Below, piece by piece: positions 7,691-17,600 of a stretch of DNA of 64,000 bases; the first letter of the stretch is position 1, and each line of letters starts with the position of its first letter. The DNA is from Nonomuraea cavernae (lineage in GTDB: Bacteria; Actinomycetota; Actinomycetes; Streptosporangiales; Streptosporangiaceae): positions 124,001 through 188,000 of the forward strand of contig NZ_BMNH01000010.1 of assembly GCF_014646355.1 (NCBI RefSeq), read 5' to 3'. The position numbers and the translations under genes are program-made. A model generated the notes under the pieces. It saw only the letters and a list, made by a program, of their open reading frames with translations, ran no database searches and was not told the DNA's origin.

Positions 7691-8458
7691 TCAGGGCTTG
7701 CGGCCCACGCCGACGTAGCCGAAGTCGGCGATGTTCGAGCCCGGCCACAGCTCCTCGTCCGGCCGCCAGTCCTGCGGGAAGGTCAGGCCGGGCTCCAGCA
7801 GCTCGTAACCGTCGAAGAAGCGGGTGATCTCCTCGGGCGTCCTGAGGTTGAGCGCGGCCGTCGCCTGCCGGTAGATCTGGAGCGCCTCGGGACTGGTGTC
7901 CGGCGCGGCGTCGACGGCGTGGCTGACGACCAGATGGCTGCCCGCGACGCTCGCCTCGCGCAACGCGGCCACGACGCGGTACGCCTCGTCGTCGGGGATG
8001 AAGTGCAGGAGGGCCAGCATCAGGAAGGCCACCGGCCGCTCGAAGTCGACCAGCTTGCCCAGCCGCTCGATCAGCGCGTCCGTGTCCCGGACGTCGGCCT
8101 GCAGGATCTCCACCTTCTCGCCGCCCAGGATCGCCCGCCCGTGCGCGCACACGACCGCGTCGTAGTCGACGTACACCACGCGGGCGTCGGGCGCGATCTC
8201 GTGCGTGTTGCCCCGCGTGGGCAGCCCGGCCCCGAGGTCCACGATCTGGTTCACGCCCGAGTCGACGACGTGCCGGACGGCTCTGCGCAGGAACGCCCGG
8301 TTGGCCAGGGCGCCCTCCTTGGTGTTGGGAAAGAGCCGCAGGATCTGCTCGGCGGCCGCCCGGTCGGAGGCGAAGTTGTCCTTGCCGCCGAGGTAGAAGT
8401 CGTACATCCGGGCGACGTTCGGCACGCTCGGGTCGACTCCCTCAGGCACGGTTTCCAC
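7691..8458 (-). CDS. SAM-dependent methyltransferase (PF04672/DUF574 type)
   Basis: 255 residues. Starts VPEGVDPSVPNVARMYDFYLGGKDNF, the family hallmark, then QIVDLGAGLPTRGN (SAM-binding glycine loop), ARVVYVDYDAVV (acidic residue at the end of strand 2) and FLMLALLHFIPDD. Family members are numerous in Streptosporangiaceae; substrates are largely unknown. GTG 8458 is chosen because GGGGAG lies 5 nt upstream; an ATG at 8482 would add eight residues. A second copy is at 36939-37763. Confidence 0.9.
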   Translation of the reverse strand: METVPEGVDPSVPNVARMYDFYLGGKDNFASDRAAAEQILRLFPNTKEGALANRAFLRRAVRHVVDSGVNQIVDLGAGLPTRGNTHEIAPDARVVYVDYDAVVCAHGRAILGGEKVEILQADVRDTDALIERLGKLVDFERPVAFLMLALLHFIPDDEAYRVVAALREASVAGSHLVVSHAVDAAPDTSPEALQIYRQATAALNLRTPEEITRFFDGYELLEPGLTFPQDWRPDEELWPGSNIADFGYVGVGRKP

Positions 8459-8544
8459 AATCGCTCCCCGAAATATCGGCATATTTTTGGAACGATCATA
8501 GGAGACGCGGGAACGCGAGTGCCGCTCAAAAGATAAGAAAGATC

Positions 8545-8566
8545 GGGCCGCCCACGCGGGCGGCCC
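8545..8566 (-). terminator. Rho-independent terminator after the DAHP synthase gene
   Basis: Stem GGGCCGCCC/GGGCGGCCC with a 4-nt loop. On the minus strand it is followed by a T-rich stretch (TTTCTTATCTTTT), and it lies 11 nt beyond the stop codon at 8577. Confidence 0.8.
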
Positions 8567-8576
8567 GTGCCGCCGG

Positions 8577-9914
8577 TCAGCTGGAACGGTAGAGCTCGGC
8601 CACCCGGAAGGCCAGATCGAGCGACTGGCCGCGGTTGAGCCTCGGGTCGCAGGCCGTCTCGTAGCGGCGCGCCAGGTCGTCCTCGACGATCTCCTGGCCG
8701 CCGCCCACGCACTCGGTCACGTCGTCGCCGGTGAACTCGATGTGGATGCCGCCCGGGTGCGTGCCGAGCGAACGGTGCACTTCGAAGAAGCCCGCCACCT
8801 CGTCGAGCACGTCGTCGAGCCGGCGCGTCTTGTGGCCGCTCGGGGCCTCGAAGGTGTTGCCGTGCATCGGGTCGCAGATCCAGGCGACCTGCGCCCCGGA
8901 CGCGGTGACCTCCTTGACCAGCGCGGGCAGGTGCTCGCGGATCTTGGAGGAGCCCATCCGGGTGATGAACGTGAGCCGCCCCGGCTCGCCTGCCGGGTTG
9001 AGCTTCTCCACCAGCTCCAGCGCCTCGGCCGGCGTGGTGGTCGGGCCCAGCTTGACGCCGATCGGGTTCTGGATGCGGGAGAAGAAGTCGACGTGGGCGC
9101 CGTCGAGCTGGCGGGTGCGCTCGCCGATCCAGACCATGTGCGCCGACACGTCGTACGGCAGGCTGGTGCGCGAATCGATGCGGGTCAGCGCCCGGTCGTA
9201 GTCGAGGATCAGCGCCTCGTGCGAGGAGAAGAACTCGACCGTGTGGAACTCCTCGGGGTCGGCCCCGCAGGCCCGCATGAAGGCCAGCGCCTGGTCGATC
9301 TCCCTGGCCAGCTGCTCATAGCGGCGGCCGGCCGGCGACTCGCCCACGAAGTCCTGGTTCCAGGCGTGCACCTGGCGCAGGTCGGCGTAGCCGCCCTTGG
9401 TGAAGGCGCGAGCCAGGTTGAGCGTCACTGCCGAGGAGTGGTAGGCCTTGAGCAGCCGCCACGGGTCGGGCTCGCGAGACTCCTCGGTGAAGTCGAAGCC
9501 GTTGACCATGTCGCCCCGGTAGGCCGGCAGCGTGACGCCGTCACGGGTCTCGACGCCCTTGGACCTCGGCTTGGCGAACTGCCCCGCGAGCCGGCCGATC
9601 TTCACCACCGGCACCTTGGCCGCGTAGGTGAGCACGATCGCCATCTGGAGCAACGTCTTGAGCTTGTTGCGCACATTGTCGGCGGTCGCCCCGGAGAACG
9701 TCTCGGCGCAGTCACCGCCCTGCAACACGAAGGCCTCGCCTCGGGTCACGGCGGCGAGCTGCCCCTTGAGCAGGTCGCACTCACCGGCGAAGACGAGAGG
9801 GGGCAGGCCGCCGAGCTCGGCGACGACCTTCGCGAGCAGACCACGGTCAGGCCAGTCAGGCTGCTGGGCCGCGGGCAGGGCTCGCCAGGAATCGAGATTG
9901 CTGTGTGCGCTCAC
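8577..9914 (-). CDS. aroG: Class II 3-deoxy-7-phosphoheptulonate synthase (DAHP synthase)
   Basis: 445 residues, normal for the plant-like class II family. Catalyses condensation of phosphoenolpyruvate and erythrose 4-phosphate, the first step of the shikimate pathway. Signatures: LQGGDCAETF (metal-binding Cys), VPVVKIGRLAGQFAKPRS, SSHEALILDYD, SAHMVWIGERTRQLDGAHVDF, GVKLGPTT, RMGSSKIREHLP and WICDPMHGNT. The start is a GTG with no clear Shine-Dalgarno; an ATG 7 nt upstream is out of frame and stops at once. Single gene with its own terminator. No adjacent aro genes. Confidence 0.95.
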   Translation of the reverse strand: MSAHSNLDSWRALPAAQQPDWPDRGLLAKVVAELGGLPPLVFAGECDLLKGQLAAVTRGEAFVLQGGDCAETFSGATADNVRNKLKTLLQMAIVLTYAAKVPVVKIGRLAGQFAKPRSKGVETRDGVTLPAYRGDMVNGFDFTEESREPDPWRLLKAYHSSAVTLNLARAFTKGGYADLRQVHAWNQDFVGESPAGRRYEQLAREIDQALAFMRACGADPEEFHTVEFFSSHEALILDYDRALTRIDSRTSLPYDVSAHMVWIGERTRQLDGAHVDFFSRIQNPIGVKLGPTTTPAEALELVEKLNPAGEPGRLTFITRMGSSKIREHLPALVKEVTASGAQVAWICDPMHGNTFEAPSGHKTRRLDDVLDEVAGFFEVHRSLGTHPGGIHIEFTGDDVTECVGGGQEIVEDDLARRYETACDPRLNRGQSLDLAFRVAELYRSS

Positions 9915-10094
9915 GACATACGAGGGTATTCCACTCGCCCGACCTGACCGACCCCCATGTCCACGTTATGAGAACGCACTTTTCCCCGGCCTTACCCGAG
10001 CCGAGCGCATCATGCGAAAACAGCGGGCCTCCCGCCATCCGGCGGTCCCGAGAAACCGAATCAAGGAGGTAAGGACCGACGCCGGAGGCGACCG

Positions 10095-10952
10095 ATGACC
10101 GATGACCTCCACGCCTTGTCCGGCGCCTACGCCGTGCACGCCCTGCCGGACGCCGACGAGGCGCTGTTCGAGGAGCACCTCGCCGGGTGCGCCACCTGCG
10201 GGCCCGAGGTGCGGTCGCTGCGCGAGACGGCCGCCCGGCTCGCCCTCGCGGTCGCCGAGCCGCCGCCCGCAGCCCTCCGTCCGCGCGTCCTCGCCGCCGT
10301 CCACCGGGTACGCCGGGCCGCCTCCGGCCGGCCGGTCCGCGCACCGGGGCCGTACCAGGAGGAGATCTCCGTGCGGCCGCAGGCGGGCGGGCTGCCCGGA
10401 GCGGCGCCCGCCCCGCTCCCGCCGTGGCGCGCGCGGGCGCGGGCGGAGCGGTGGAGGGCGAGCGCGCGGGCGGGGCGGTGGCGCGCCAAGGCGCTGGCGG
10501 GGCTGGTGGCGGTGTCGACGGCCGCCGCCGTGGCGTTCGGGGTGGTCGCCTTCGACGCCCGCCGCGACCTCGGCGACCTTCGAACCCGCGACGCGGAGAC
10601 GTCGGCCGCGCTGAGCGCCGTGCTCGCCGCGCCCGACGCGCGGACCGTACGGCAGCGGGTCGCCTCCGGCGGCACCGGCGTCGCCGTGCTGTCCCGCGGG
10701 CAGGGACGCATGGTGTTCACCTCGTCCGGGCTACCCGAGCTGCCCCCGTCCAAGGTCTACGTGCTGTGGCTGATGGGCCCGGACGGCATGCGGCCGGTGG
10801 GGCCGCTCGACCGGCGGCGGGACGGTCTGACCACGCCCCTGCTCGCCCGGCTCCACGACGACGGCCACGTCGGGCTCACGGTCGAGCCCGCCGGCGGGTC
10901 CGAGCGGCCCACGACGCGGCCCATCCTGTTCGCCGAACTTCCCGCGGACTGA
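10095..10952 (+). CDS. RskA-like anti-sigma factor (zinc anti-sigma domain, one membrane helix)
   Basis: 285 residues. Cytoplasmic N-terminal anti-sigma domain with the zinc-binding H-x3-C-x2-C signature (EEHLAGCATCGPEV, about residues 30-43), an Arg/Ala-rich linker, one membrane helix (LAGLVAVSTAAAVAFGVVAF, about 135-155), then an extracytoplasmic RskA domain (VYVLWLMGPDGMRPVGPL). It should bind and silence an ECF sigma factor (SigK-like). GGAGG lies 6 nt before the ATG. Unusual: no sigma-factor gene is adjacent; the upstream neighbour is DAHP synthase on the other strand. Confidence 0.85.
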   Translation: MTDDLHALSGAYAVHALPDADEALFEEHLAGCATCGPEVRSLRETAARLALAVAEPPPAALRPRVLAAVHRVRRAASGRPVRAPGPYQEEISVRPQAGGLPGAAPAPLPPWRARARAERWRASARAGRWRAKALAGLVAVSTAAAVAFGVVAFDARRDLGDLRTRDAETSAALSAVLAAPDARTVRQRVASGGTGVAVLSRGQGRMVFTSSGLPELPPSKVYVLWLMGPDGMRPVGPLDRRRDGLTTPLLARLHDDGHVGLTVEPAGGSERPTTRPILFAELPAD

Positions 10953-10975
10953 GCCGGACCGTCGCCCGGGCTGGT

Positions 10976-11003
10976 TGCACGGGGCCTGCGGCAGGTTGAT
11001 AGT
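10976..11003 (+). promoter_or_regulatory. Promoter of the M64 peptidase gene, probably leaderless
   Basis: A TTGCA-type -35 near 10976 and GATAGT (-10, 10998-11003) are separated by about 16-17 nt. The -10 is 6 nt before the ATG at 11010, so the transcript probably begins at the start codon. No Shine-Dalgarno is visible. Confidence 0.45.
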
Positions 11004-11009
11004 GCATGA

Positions 11010-13241
11010 ATGCGGAAATTAGTGGTTCTTGTGTTAGCTGCGGCCTTTTTATATGCGCCTCCGGCCCAGGCGGCCGTCGAGCCCGGAGCCGCCACGGTGG
11101 TGCCCGTGCAGGTCACCGGCGCGTCCGAGAAGAGATTCAACCTGATCATCATGGGCGACGGCTACACAGAGGCCGAACAGGACAAATTTCGCCAGGACGT
11201 GGACCGTCATCTCAACGTGATGTGGTCCATCGAGCCCTACAAGTCCTACCGCAACTACCTGAACGTCTACCGCATCGACATCGTCTCCGGCGAGTCCGGC
11301 ATCAGCTGCGACCCCGACCTCACCTCGCCCCGGAAGACCACCCCGCTCAGCATGGGCTTCTGGGGCCGCTGCAACGCCGGCAGCGTGCAGCGGTTGATCA
11401 CCATGGACAACGGCGCGGCCATCCGGTACGCCGACCTGGTCGCCGGAACCGTCTCCGGCAACCGGCAGATCCTCGCCCTGGGCAACAGCGGCACCTACGG
11501 CGGCGCGGGTGGCACGTACGCGACCGCCTCCGGCAGCAACGCCATGTCGGCCCTGATCAGCCCGCACGAGATCGGCCACTCCCTGGGCGGCCTGCAGGAC
11601 GAGTACGACTACTACCAGCGTGGCGTCCCCGGCGGTCACTACTCCGGCGCGGAGCCGTCGTCGGCGCACCACACGCTCCTCACCGAGCAGGCGATGCGCG
11701 AGCAGCAGCGTAAGTGGTGGCGCTGGCTGGGTGAGCCCAGCGAGTCGGGCGGCACGATCGGCCGGCACGAGGGCGGCCTCTACTACACCACCGGCGTGTG
11801 GCGGCCGAGCGCGCACTCGATCATGAAGTCGCTCGGCTACTACTACGACCAGGTCAGCCGCGAGATCATGGTGCAGAAGATCACCGCCAAGACCATGCTG
11901 ATCCAGGACGCGACCCCCTCCGACGCCCCCGTCGGCGCCGACCGGGTGCTGTGGGTGGAGCCGATGCGCCCCGTCAGCCACGGCCTGCTGACCACCTGGA
12001 CCGTGGACGGCAAGGAGGTGTCCGGCGACCGCGACACCCTCGACCTGCGCACGCTCGGGCTCACGCCCGGCACCCACACGGTCACGGCCACGGTCAGCGA
12101 CCCCACGGAGTACGTCCGGGATCCCGCCATCCGCGCGGCCATGACCAGGACCCGCACGTGGACGGTCGACACCACGATCACCACGCCGCCCGACGGCGTC
12201 GCGCCCGCGTTCGTCTCCTCCAGGCCCACCGACCGGCCCGTCGGCCGGGACGAGGTCGTCTACGTGGAGACCACGCACCCGGCGGCCGGCATACCCGAGA
12301 TCGCCTGGAAGCTGGACGGCAGGAGCGTCGGCGGCAAGGGCGGCGACCTCGACCTGAAGACGCTGGACCTGGCGTCCGGCACCCACACGCTGACCGCGAG
12401 CCTCGGCGACCAGACGCTCACCTGGACGATCGACACCGCCCCGCCGGCCACCGCCTACGAGCTGTCACGGCCGCTGGTCCGCTCCGGCGACACCTATGTC
12501 TACAACGGCCCGTTCACCATGCGGCTCACCGGCACCGACGACAAGGACGGATACGTGGTGTCGGAGTCGAGGGTGAACGGCGACGGCTGGTTCAACTACT
12601 TCGGCTGGCCGACGTCCTCGGAGCTGCCCTGGACGTTCAGCGAGGCGGGCACCACGATCGACGGCCTCGTCTACGGCAAGCTGCCGCGCGGCAGGCACAC
12701 CATCGAGTACCGCTCGATCGACGCGTCGGGCAACTACGGCGCGGCCAAGGACTTCACCGTCACCACGATCGCGCCGCCGCCCGCCTGCACCCGGACCATC
12801 ACCGGCACGCACCGAGGCGCGCTGACCGTCTCCGACGGCGTCACCTGCCTGGACGACGCGCGCGTCACCGGGCCGGTCGGTGTGCAGAAGGGCGCGTCGC
12901 TGGTGGTCACCGGCGGGCACCTGTCCGGCACGCTCACCGCCGGCCAGGCCGCGGCCGTGCACCTGCTGGGCACCAGGATGGACGGCGCGCTCACCGCCGA
13001 CCGCACCAGGTCGCTGCAGATCGTCGGCGCCGACATCCGTGGCGCGGCGGCGCTCACCCGCAACGAGGCGCCCATCCTGTCCGGCAGCACCGTCAAGGGC
13101 GCGATCGTCTGCACCGGCAACACGCCCGCCCCTGCCGACCTCGGCGTGCCGAACAAGCTCAGCGGCACCGGCGCCGGCCAGTGCGCCGACCTGCGCCACG
13201 GACCCAAGGGCAAGGCGTACGAGGCGATCCTCGCCCAGTGA
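11010..13241 (+). CDS. Secreted M64 family metallopeptidase
   Basis: 743 residues. Signal peptide (VLVLAAAFLYAPPAQA) then an IgA-peptidase M64-like catalytic domain to about residue 300: FNLIIMGDGYTEAEQDKF, the zinc motif HEIGH at about 186-190 followed by SLGGLQDEY (third ligand Asp region), and HSIMKSLGYYYD. After it come two repeated Ig-like modules (VDGKEVSGDRDTLDLRTL and LDGRSVGGKGGDLDLKTL), a third beta module, and a C-terminal region of repeated G-x-L segments resembling a beta-helical tail. Probably an extracellular protease that binds polymers with its C-terminal modules. Confidence 0.88.
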   Translation: MRKLVVLVLAAAFLYAPPAQAAVEPGAATVVPVQVTGASEKRFNLIIMGDGYTEAEQDKFRQDVDRHLNVMWSIEPYKSYRNYLNVYRIDIVSGESGISCDPDLTSPRKTTPLSMGFWGRCNAGSVQRLITMDNGAAIRYADLVAGTVSGNRQILALGNSGTYGGAGGTYATASGSNAMSALISPHEIGHSLGGLQDEYDYYQRGVPGGHYSGAEPSSAHHTLLTEQAMREQQRKWWRWLGEPSESGGTIGRHEGGLYYTTGVWRPSAHSIMKSLGYYYDQVSREIMVQKITAKTMLIQDATPSDAPVGADRVLWVEPMRPVSHGLLTTWTVDGKEVSGDRDTLDLRTLGLTPGTHTVTATVSDPTEYVRDPAIRAAMTRTRTWTVDTTITTPPDGVAPAFVSSRPTDRPVGRDEVVYVETTHPAAGIPEIAWKLDGRSVGGKGGDLDLKTLDLASGTHTLTASLGDQTLTWTIDTAPPATAYELSRPLVRSGDTYVYNGPFTMRLTGTDDKDGYVVSESRVNGDGWFNYFGWPTSSELPWTFSEAGTTIDGLVYGKLPRGRHTIEYRSIDASGNYGAAKDFTVTTIAPPPACTRTITGTHRGALTVSDGVTCLDDARVTGPVGVQKGASLVVTGGHLSGTLTAGQAAAVHLLGTRMDGALTADRTRSLQIVGADIRGAAALTRNEAPILSGSTVKGAIVCTGNTPAPADLGVPNKLSGTGAGQCADLRHGPKGKAYEAILAQ

Positions 13242-13253
13242 CGCCGTAGCCGA

Positions 13254-13291
13254 TCGGGCGCCCGAGCGTGCTGGGGAGTGCGGGCGCCCGA
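13254..13291 (+). terminator. Hairpin after the M64 peptidase gene
   Basis: Perfect 11-bp stem TCGGGCGCCCG/CGGGCGCCCGA with a 16-nt loop, 13 nt after the stop codon. No T run follows. Confidence 0.6.
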
Positions 13292-13400
13292 AACGTAGAG
13301 GCGATGCCGAAGGCTCCTTCGATACGCCGGCCGCGTCGTCTTTACGCTGCATCTCTTCCAGCGGACGAGTCCGGCCGATTTGGGGTTGACCAGGGAGGTC

Positions 13401-14066
13401 TCATCGCACGGGCGCGGTGATGGTGCCGTGTTGGGTGTTGTTGGGGATGTCGGGTTGTTCGACGGGGTGGTCGACGCTGTGGGATGGCTTGTTCTCTGGC
13501 CCATGGGTTTTATCGGTGGTTTGGCCGGGGGGTTGTTTCGTCTGGCCGGGAGGTGTTTTGTCGGCGCTTTGGCCGGGGGGTTCGCGTGTTTGTCCCGGGG
13601 GTGTGTGCTTGGGGGTGGTGTCCGGCGGATTTTCGGCTGTGGGGGTGGTGACCGGTTTCGTGGGGTGCGGCGTTCGGCCGGTCGTTCGACGGTCGTCGTC
13701 GGGGGGTGCGTGGGTGGTGGGGTGCGTGGGGTGCGGGGTCTTCTCAGGGGTGGGTTTGCTGGTTTGTCGGGGTGTGGATCGGGTGCTGGAGGGTGTGACG
13801 AGGGCGGCGGGGATGGTCCGTGCTGGGGGTGTGGCGGTGGTGCGGTCCCGGGTCAGGGCGGCTGCGGGCAGGGTGGTCGTGGTGTGGGTGGGGGTGTCGT
13901 CGTCGGGGGTGTCGAGTGGGTCCAGGACGGGAGTGCTGCCGGGGATGCCGAGCAGGATGACGGCGAGGACCAGGTGCATGAGCCCGGCCAGGACTGTGGC
14001 GATTTTGAGGGCTTCGGTGGCGGGGCTGGGGCGGTCGTCGGGCGGTGGTGGTTTGCGGGTGGTCAC
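13401..14066 (-). CDS. Pro/Thr-rich protein with one membrane helix and PPGQT repeats
   Basis: 221 residues, not recognised. One hydrophobic segment near the N-terminus (IATVLAGLMHLVLAVILLG, about 22-40) is followed by about 180 residues rich in Pro, Thr, Asp and His, with PPGQ repeats (PPGQT, PPGQS, PPGQT, PPGQT) near residues 155-185. This looks like a membrane-anchored, extended cell-surface stalk. Third codon positions are mostly G/C on this strand, which favours it over the overlapping plus-strand frames. Divergent from the RHS toxin gene; a link with it is possible but unproven. Confidence 0.6.
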   Translation of the reverse strand: MTTRKPPPPDDRPSPATEALKIATVLAGLMHLVLAVILLGIPGSTPVLDPLDTPDDDTPTHTTTTLPAAALTRDRTTATPPARTIPAALVTPSSTRSTPRQTSKPTPEKTPHPTHPTTHAPPDDDRRTTGRTPHPTKPVTTPTAENPPDTTPKHTPPGQTREPPGQSADKTPPGQTKQPPGQTTDKTHGPENKPSHSVDHPVEQPDIPNNTQHGTITAPVR

Positions 14067-14646
14067 GATGGTGCGTGTCGAGCGGGCGCCAAGTTCGACC
14101 TCCGGGATCTGCTGAGAAGCCGAATTGATCTAGACATGAGATGCCGTGCGCCGTCAAGACGGTTGACCGGATTCTGTCGAGGAGGCTTCGCGGACCCGTA
14201 GTCCGGGATCTCGTGAGCACGATCCTGCGGTCATCCGCTACGGAGCGCACAGGCGATCTTCTTGGATATGCGCATGGCGCCGGCGGGGCTTGGTGCAGGT
14301 GAGGGCGTGTTCGGCCACGTGGCCGGGGGGCTCGCGGTTGCTGTGAGTTCGCCGTGAGTCCGATCATGCGGTCGCGGATCTCTCGGGGAGTCACCTGCGT
14401 CCTTTACGGACAGTGACACTGACCGCTTGTCGGGCTGAAAGTCGTCTTCGTAGAGATCGTTGCAGCGGAGGATGCCTTCACGCCGTGCTGGGCTCGTGTG
14501 TTCGAAAGTCCGGTAAGTCGCGTTCCGTGAATGTTGACCGGGTCTGCGTTTTGTGGCGTGATTCGGGTGTTTTGCTCGATGGATCTTTAGATCCTCTTTA
14601 TCCCTCCCGAACCCCCTGATCGCCCATGCCTGAGGAGGAGCGCCTC
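14067..14646. other. Intergenic region upstream of the RHS gene
   Basis: About 580 bp without a convincing gene; short frames here have poor third-position G/C. Composition is lower in GC towards the RHS start. The one clear element is the inverted repeat GGATCT-TT-AGATCC at 14581-14594, about 50 nt before the GTG start, possibly an operator. The region from about 14140 to 14420 may be decayed coding sequence but nothing can be identified. Confidence 0.4.
14581..14594. promoter_or_regulatory. Inverted repeat before the RHS gene
   Basis: Arms GGATCT and AGATCC separated by TT, followed by an AT-rich stretch (CTCTTTATCC). Located about 52 nt upstream of the RHS start. Could be an operator; no regulator gene is adjacent. 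Confidence 0.3.
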
Positions 14647-17600
14647 GTGCCGCTGCCATCCCGTGAACAGCCTGCCGATCCCCCGCCCGTCTCTCCTGTG
14701 CGCCGCTTCCGTACCCGCCTGCGGCGGTTGATCGCGTTATCGGTCACGCTCACTCTGGTGTTCTCGCTGGCACCGGCACCGCCCGCGCTGGCTCGGAGCA
14801 GCGGGTCGGCCTCGGGCGAACCCGGGGTGCTCGACCGGGTCGCGACCTGGGCGTCCAGCCAGGTCGCGAAGTGGTTCGCCGAGGAGCCGAAGGGGGAGAT
14901 GCTTCCGGCGAGCGGCGAGATCTTCCTGCCGGGGCGCAGCGCCGCCGCGCCCCCGGCTGAGCGGACGGCCGCTGCACCGCCGGGTAAGCGGGTCAAAGAA
15001 CTGACCGGTAAACGCTCCCGGTTCGCCACCGTGTACGAGCTCGAGGACGGCCGGTCGCAGGCCGAGGTGTCGTCACAGCCGATCAACTACCGCACCGGCA
15101 AGGGCGACTGGCAGCCGATCGACATCCAGGTCGAGACGAGCTCACAGGACGGATTCACCCACGGCAACGACAAGACCGGGTTCGACACGCGCTTTGGCGA
15201 CAAGTCCGACAAGCTGCTGCGAGTCAAGCTCGGCGACCGGCAGGTCACGCTCGGCGTGCCAGGCGAGGTCCGGCAGGTGACCCCGAAGGTGGACGGCTCG
15301 ACCGTCACCTACCCGGGCGTGTGGGACGGCGTCGATGTGATCTACAAGCTCACCTCCGAGGGGGTGAAGGAGTTCCTGGTGCTGACCGGGCCACCGGCCG
15401 CCGGGACGCAGTTCGCTTTCACGGTCAAGACCGGCGGGGTGCGGGCCGAGGCGGGGCAGGACGGGTCGATCGCGTTCATCGGTGAGGACGGAACGGCGGC
15501 GTTCACCATTCCGAAGCCGTTCATGATCGACGCTGAGAAGGATCCGACCTCCCCGTACGGGATGCGTCACTCCGACGCGGTCACCCAGACCGTGACCAAG
15601 CAGGGTGCGGAGACGACGATCACCCTGACCCCGGACGCGGGCTGGCTGGCCGCGCCGGAGCGTAAGTGGCCGGTGGTGATCGACCCCACTCTGCGCATCT
15701 CGCCGGAGACGCAGGACGCGTACGTGGACTCCAGCAAGAAGACCACCAACTACGACGCGGCCTGGCAGTTACCGGTGGGCAAGACCGGCGCGGGAGCGAT
15801 CAACCGGTCATTGCTGCACTTCAATCTGCCGATGCCGCTGGGCACCCAGGTGGACCAGGCTCGGCTGGAGACGTACTTCGACCAGGCGCTCGGCGAGGCC
15901 GGGCCGGTCACCGTGGAAGCGCGGGAGATCACCGGCGACTGGGACTCCTGGACGGTCACCTGGAACAACCAGCCGGCCGTGGCCGCCACGGCCGCGGCGA
16001 CGGTGACGCGGCAACCGGGCGAGCTGTCGCGCTGGCACGCCTTCGACGTCACCGGCGTGGTCAACGCGTGGATGACCAGCGAGGGTGACACGCCGGGGTT
16101 CATGCTGAAGGCGGCTGACGAGACCAACGCCGCACCGGTGGGCGGGCCGGTGTATGAGTCCAGCGAGGACGTCTACGGCGGCGACGGCATGTTCGGCGAG
16201 ACCGTCAACCATCCCCGCCTGGTCGTCACCTACGGCACCCCGAGCGTGACGCTCCAGCCGGTCACCACCGCCACGTCGGTGGGCGCGTCGCTGTCGTGGA
16301 CCGCCTACGACGACCCCACCCCCGGAGACGACAGCGACGACCTGGCCGGGTACGAGCTGTATCGGACCTGTCCGTCCGGCTGCCAGCTGGGCGACGGGCA
16401 CTCCAGCAGCGGCGACACCCTGGTGACGTCCCTGCCGGAGGATGTCACCGCATTTGTGGACACCAGCAGCGGCGGCGCGACCGACGCGGTCGCCGACCCG
16501 TCCTACATCCACCAGGCCACCTACTGGGTGGAGGCGGTGCTGAAGAACGGGCAGCGCTCGGCATCGCAGGAGATGACGGTGATCCTGCCCAGGCCCGGGC
16601 AGATCGCCAAGACCCTGTACGGCGGCGCGGACACCACGCTGTCGTCCGGCGAGCCCGGAACCGGCCACGACGAGGTGGCCGGGCAGAAGCGGCTGCAGGT
16701 GGGCAACACCACCACCACGCTCGGCAACACCCGCGCGGTGGTGAGCTTCGACGACTTCGCCGATCAGATCCCCGCTGATGCGCAGATCAGCGAGACCACG
16801 CTGTCGCTGTGGAGCGCCTCCTCGACCGGCACCGGCGCGAGCTTCGACGCCCACCGCCTGACCACCGGCTTCGACGAGAGCGCGACCTGGAACACGCCGT
16901 GGACCAGCCCCGGCGGCGACGTCGACGCGACCGTCCTGGACAGCGTGTCCGGAGTGAACGCCGCGCCGGGCTGGCGGCGCTGGACGGTCACCGACGCGGC
17001 CCGCGCCTGGGCCGCCGACCCGGCCGCCAACAAGGGCCTGCTGGTCAAGGTCGCAGGCGAGGCCGGCACGGCCAAGCAGGCGTTCTCCCTGCTGTCCGGC
17101 GAGGCCGATGAGGCGGTGTTGCGGCCGCGGCTGCGGGTCGTCTACGCCGAGCAGAACGCCGGCACGTCTGCTTGGTACGTCCCCGGCACCCCGGAACGGA
17201 TGGACTCGGGCGCCTCCCGGCAGATCCCGCTGACCGTCACCAACACCACCGACCACGTCTGGCCGGCGGCCTCCACCGCGGTCGGCTACCACTGGAAACT
17301 GCCGGACGGCACCGACATCTCCACCTCGGCCAGCCAGGTGCTCACCGCGTTGCCGAACGATCTGGCGCCGGGTGAGTCGGCCCAAGTGTACGCCGACGTC
17401 ACCGCCCCGGCGGTGAGCGGCGACGGGACGAACAAGGTCGAGGGCGTCCAGCTGGTGTGGGACGTGCAGGACACCACGACGAACAACTGGAAGTCGGCCA
17501 GCCACCAGCTGCCGCAACTGCCGCAGCAGATCCGCGTCGACTCGCCCACCAGCGACTTGCTGGGGCTGGAGAAGTTCTACTCCTACACCGGCAAGAACAC

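Noticed and set aside
8742..9947. Long plus-strand open frame over DAHP synthase
   Set aside because: It is the antisense of a gene with complete class II DAHP synthase motifs.
10012..10098. Short frame overlapping the RskA start (28 codons, ATGA overlap)
   Set aside because: Poor third-position G/C, no ribosome site; likely an incidental frame, although coupling to RskA is conceivable.
13380..14201. Plus-strand Gly/Val-rich frame
   Set aside because: The minus-strand frame has better third-position G/C, a membrane helix and regular PPGQ repeats.
14231..14659. Minus-strand 142-codon frame upstream of the RHS gene
   Set aside because: No homology, mixed codon use, and it overlaps the RHS start and ribosome site.
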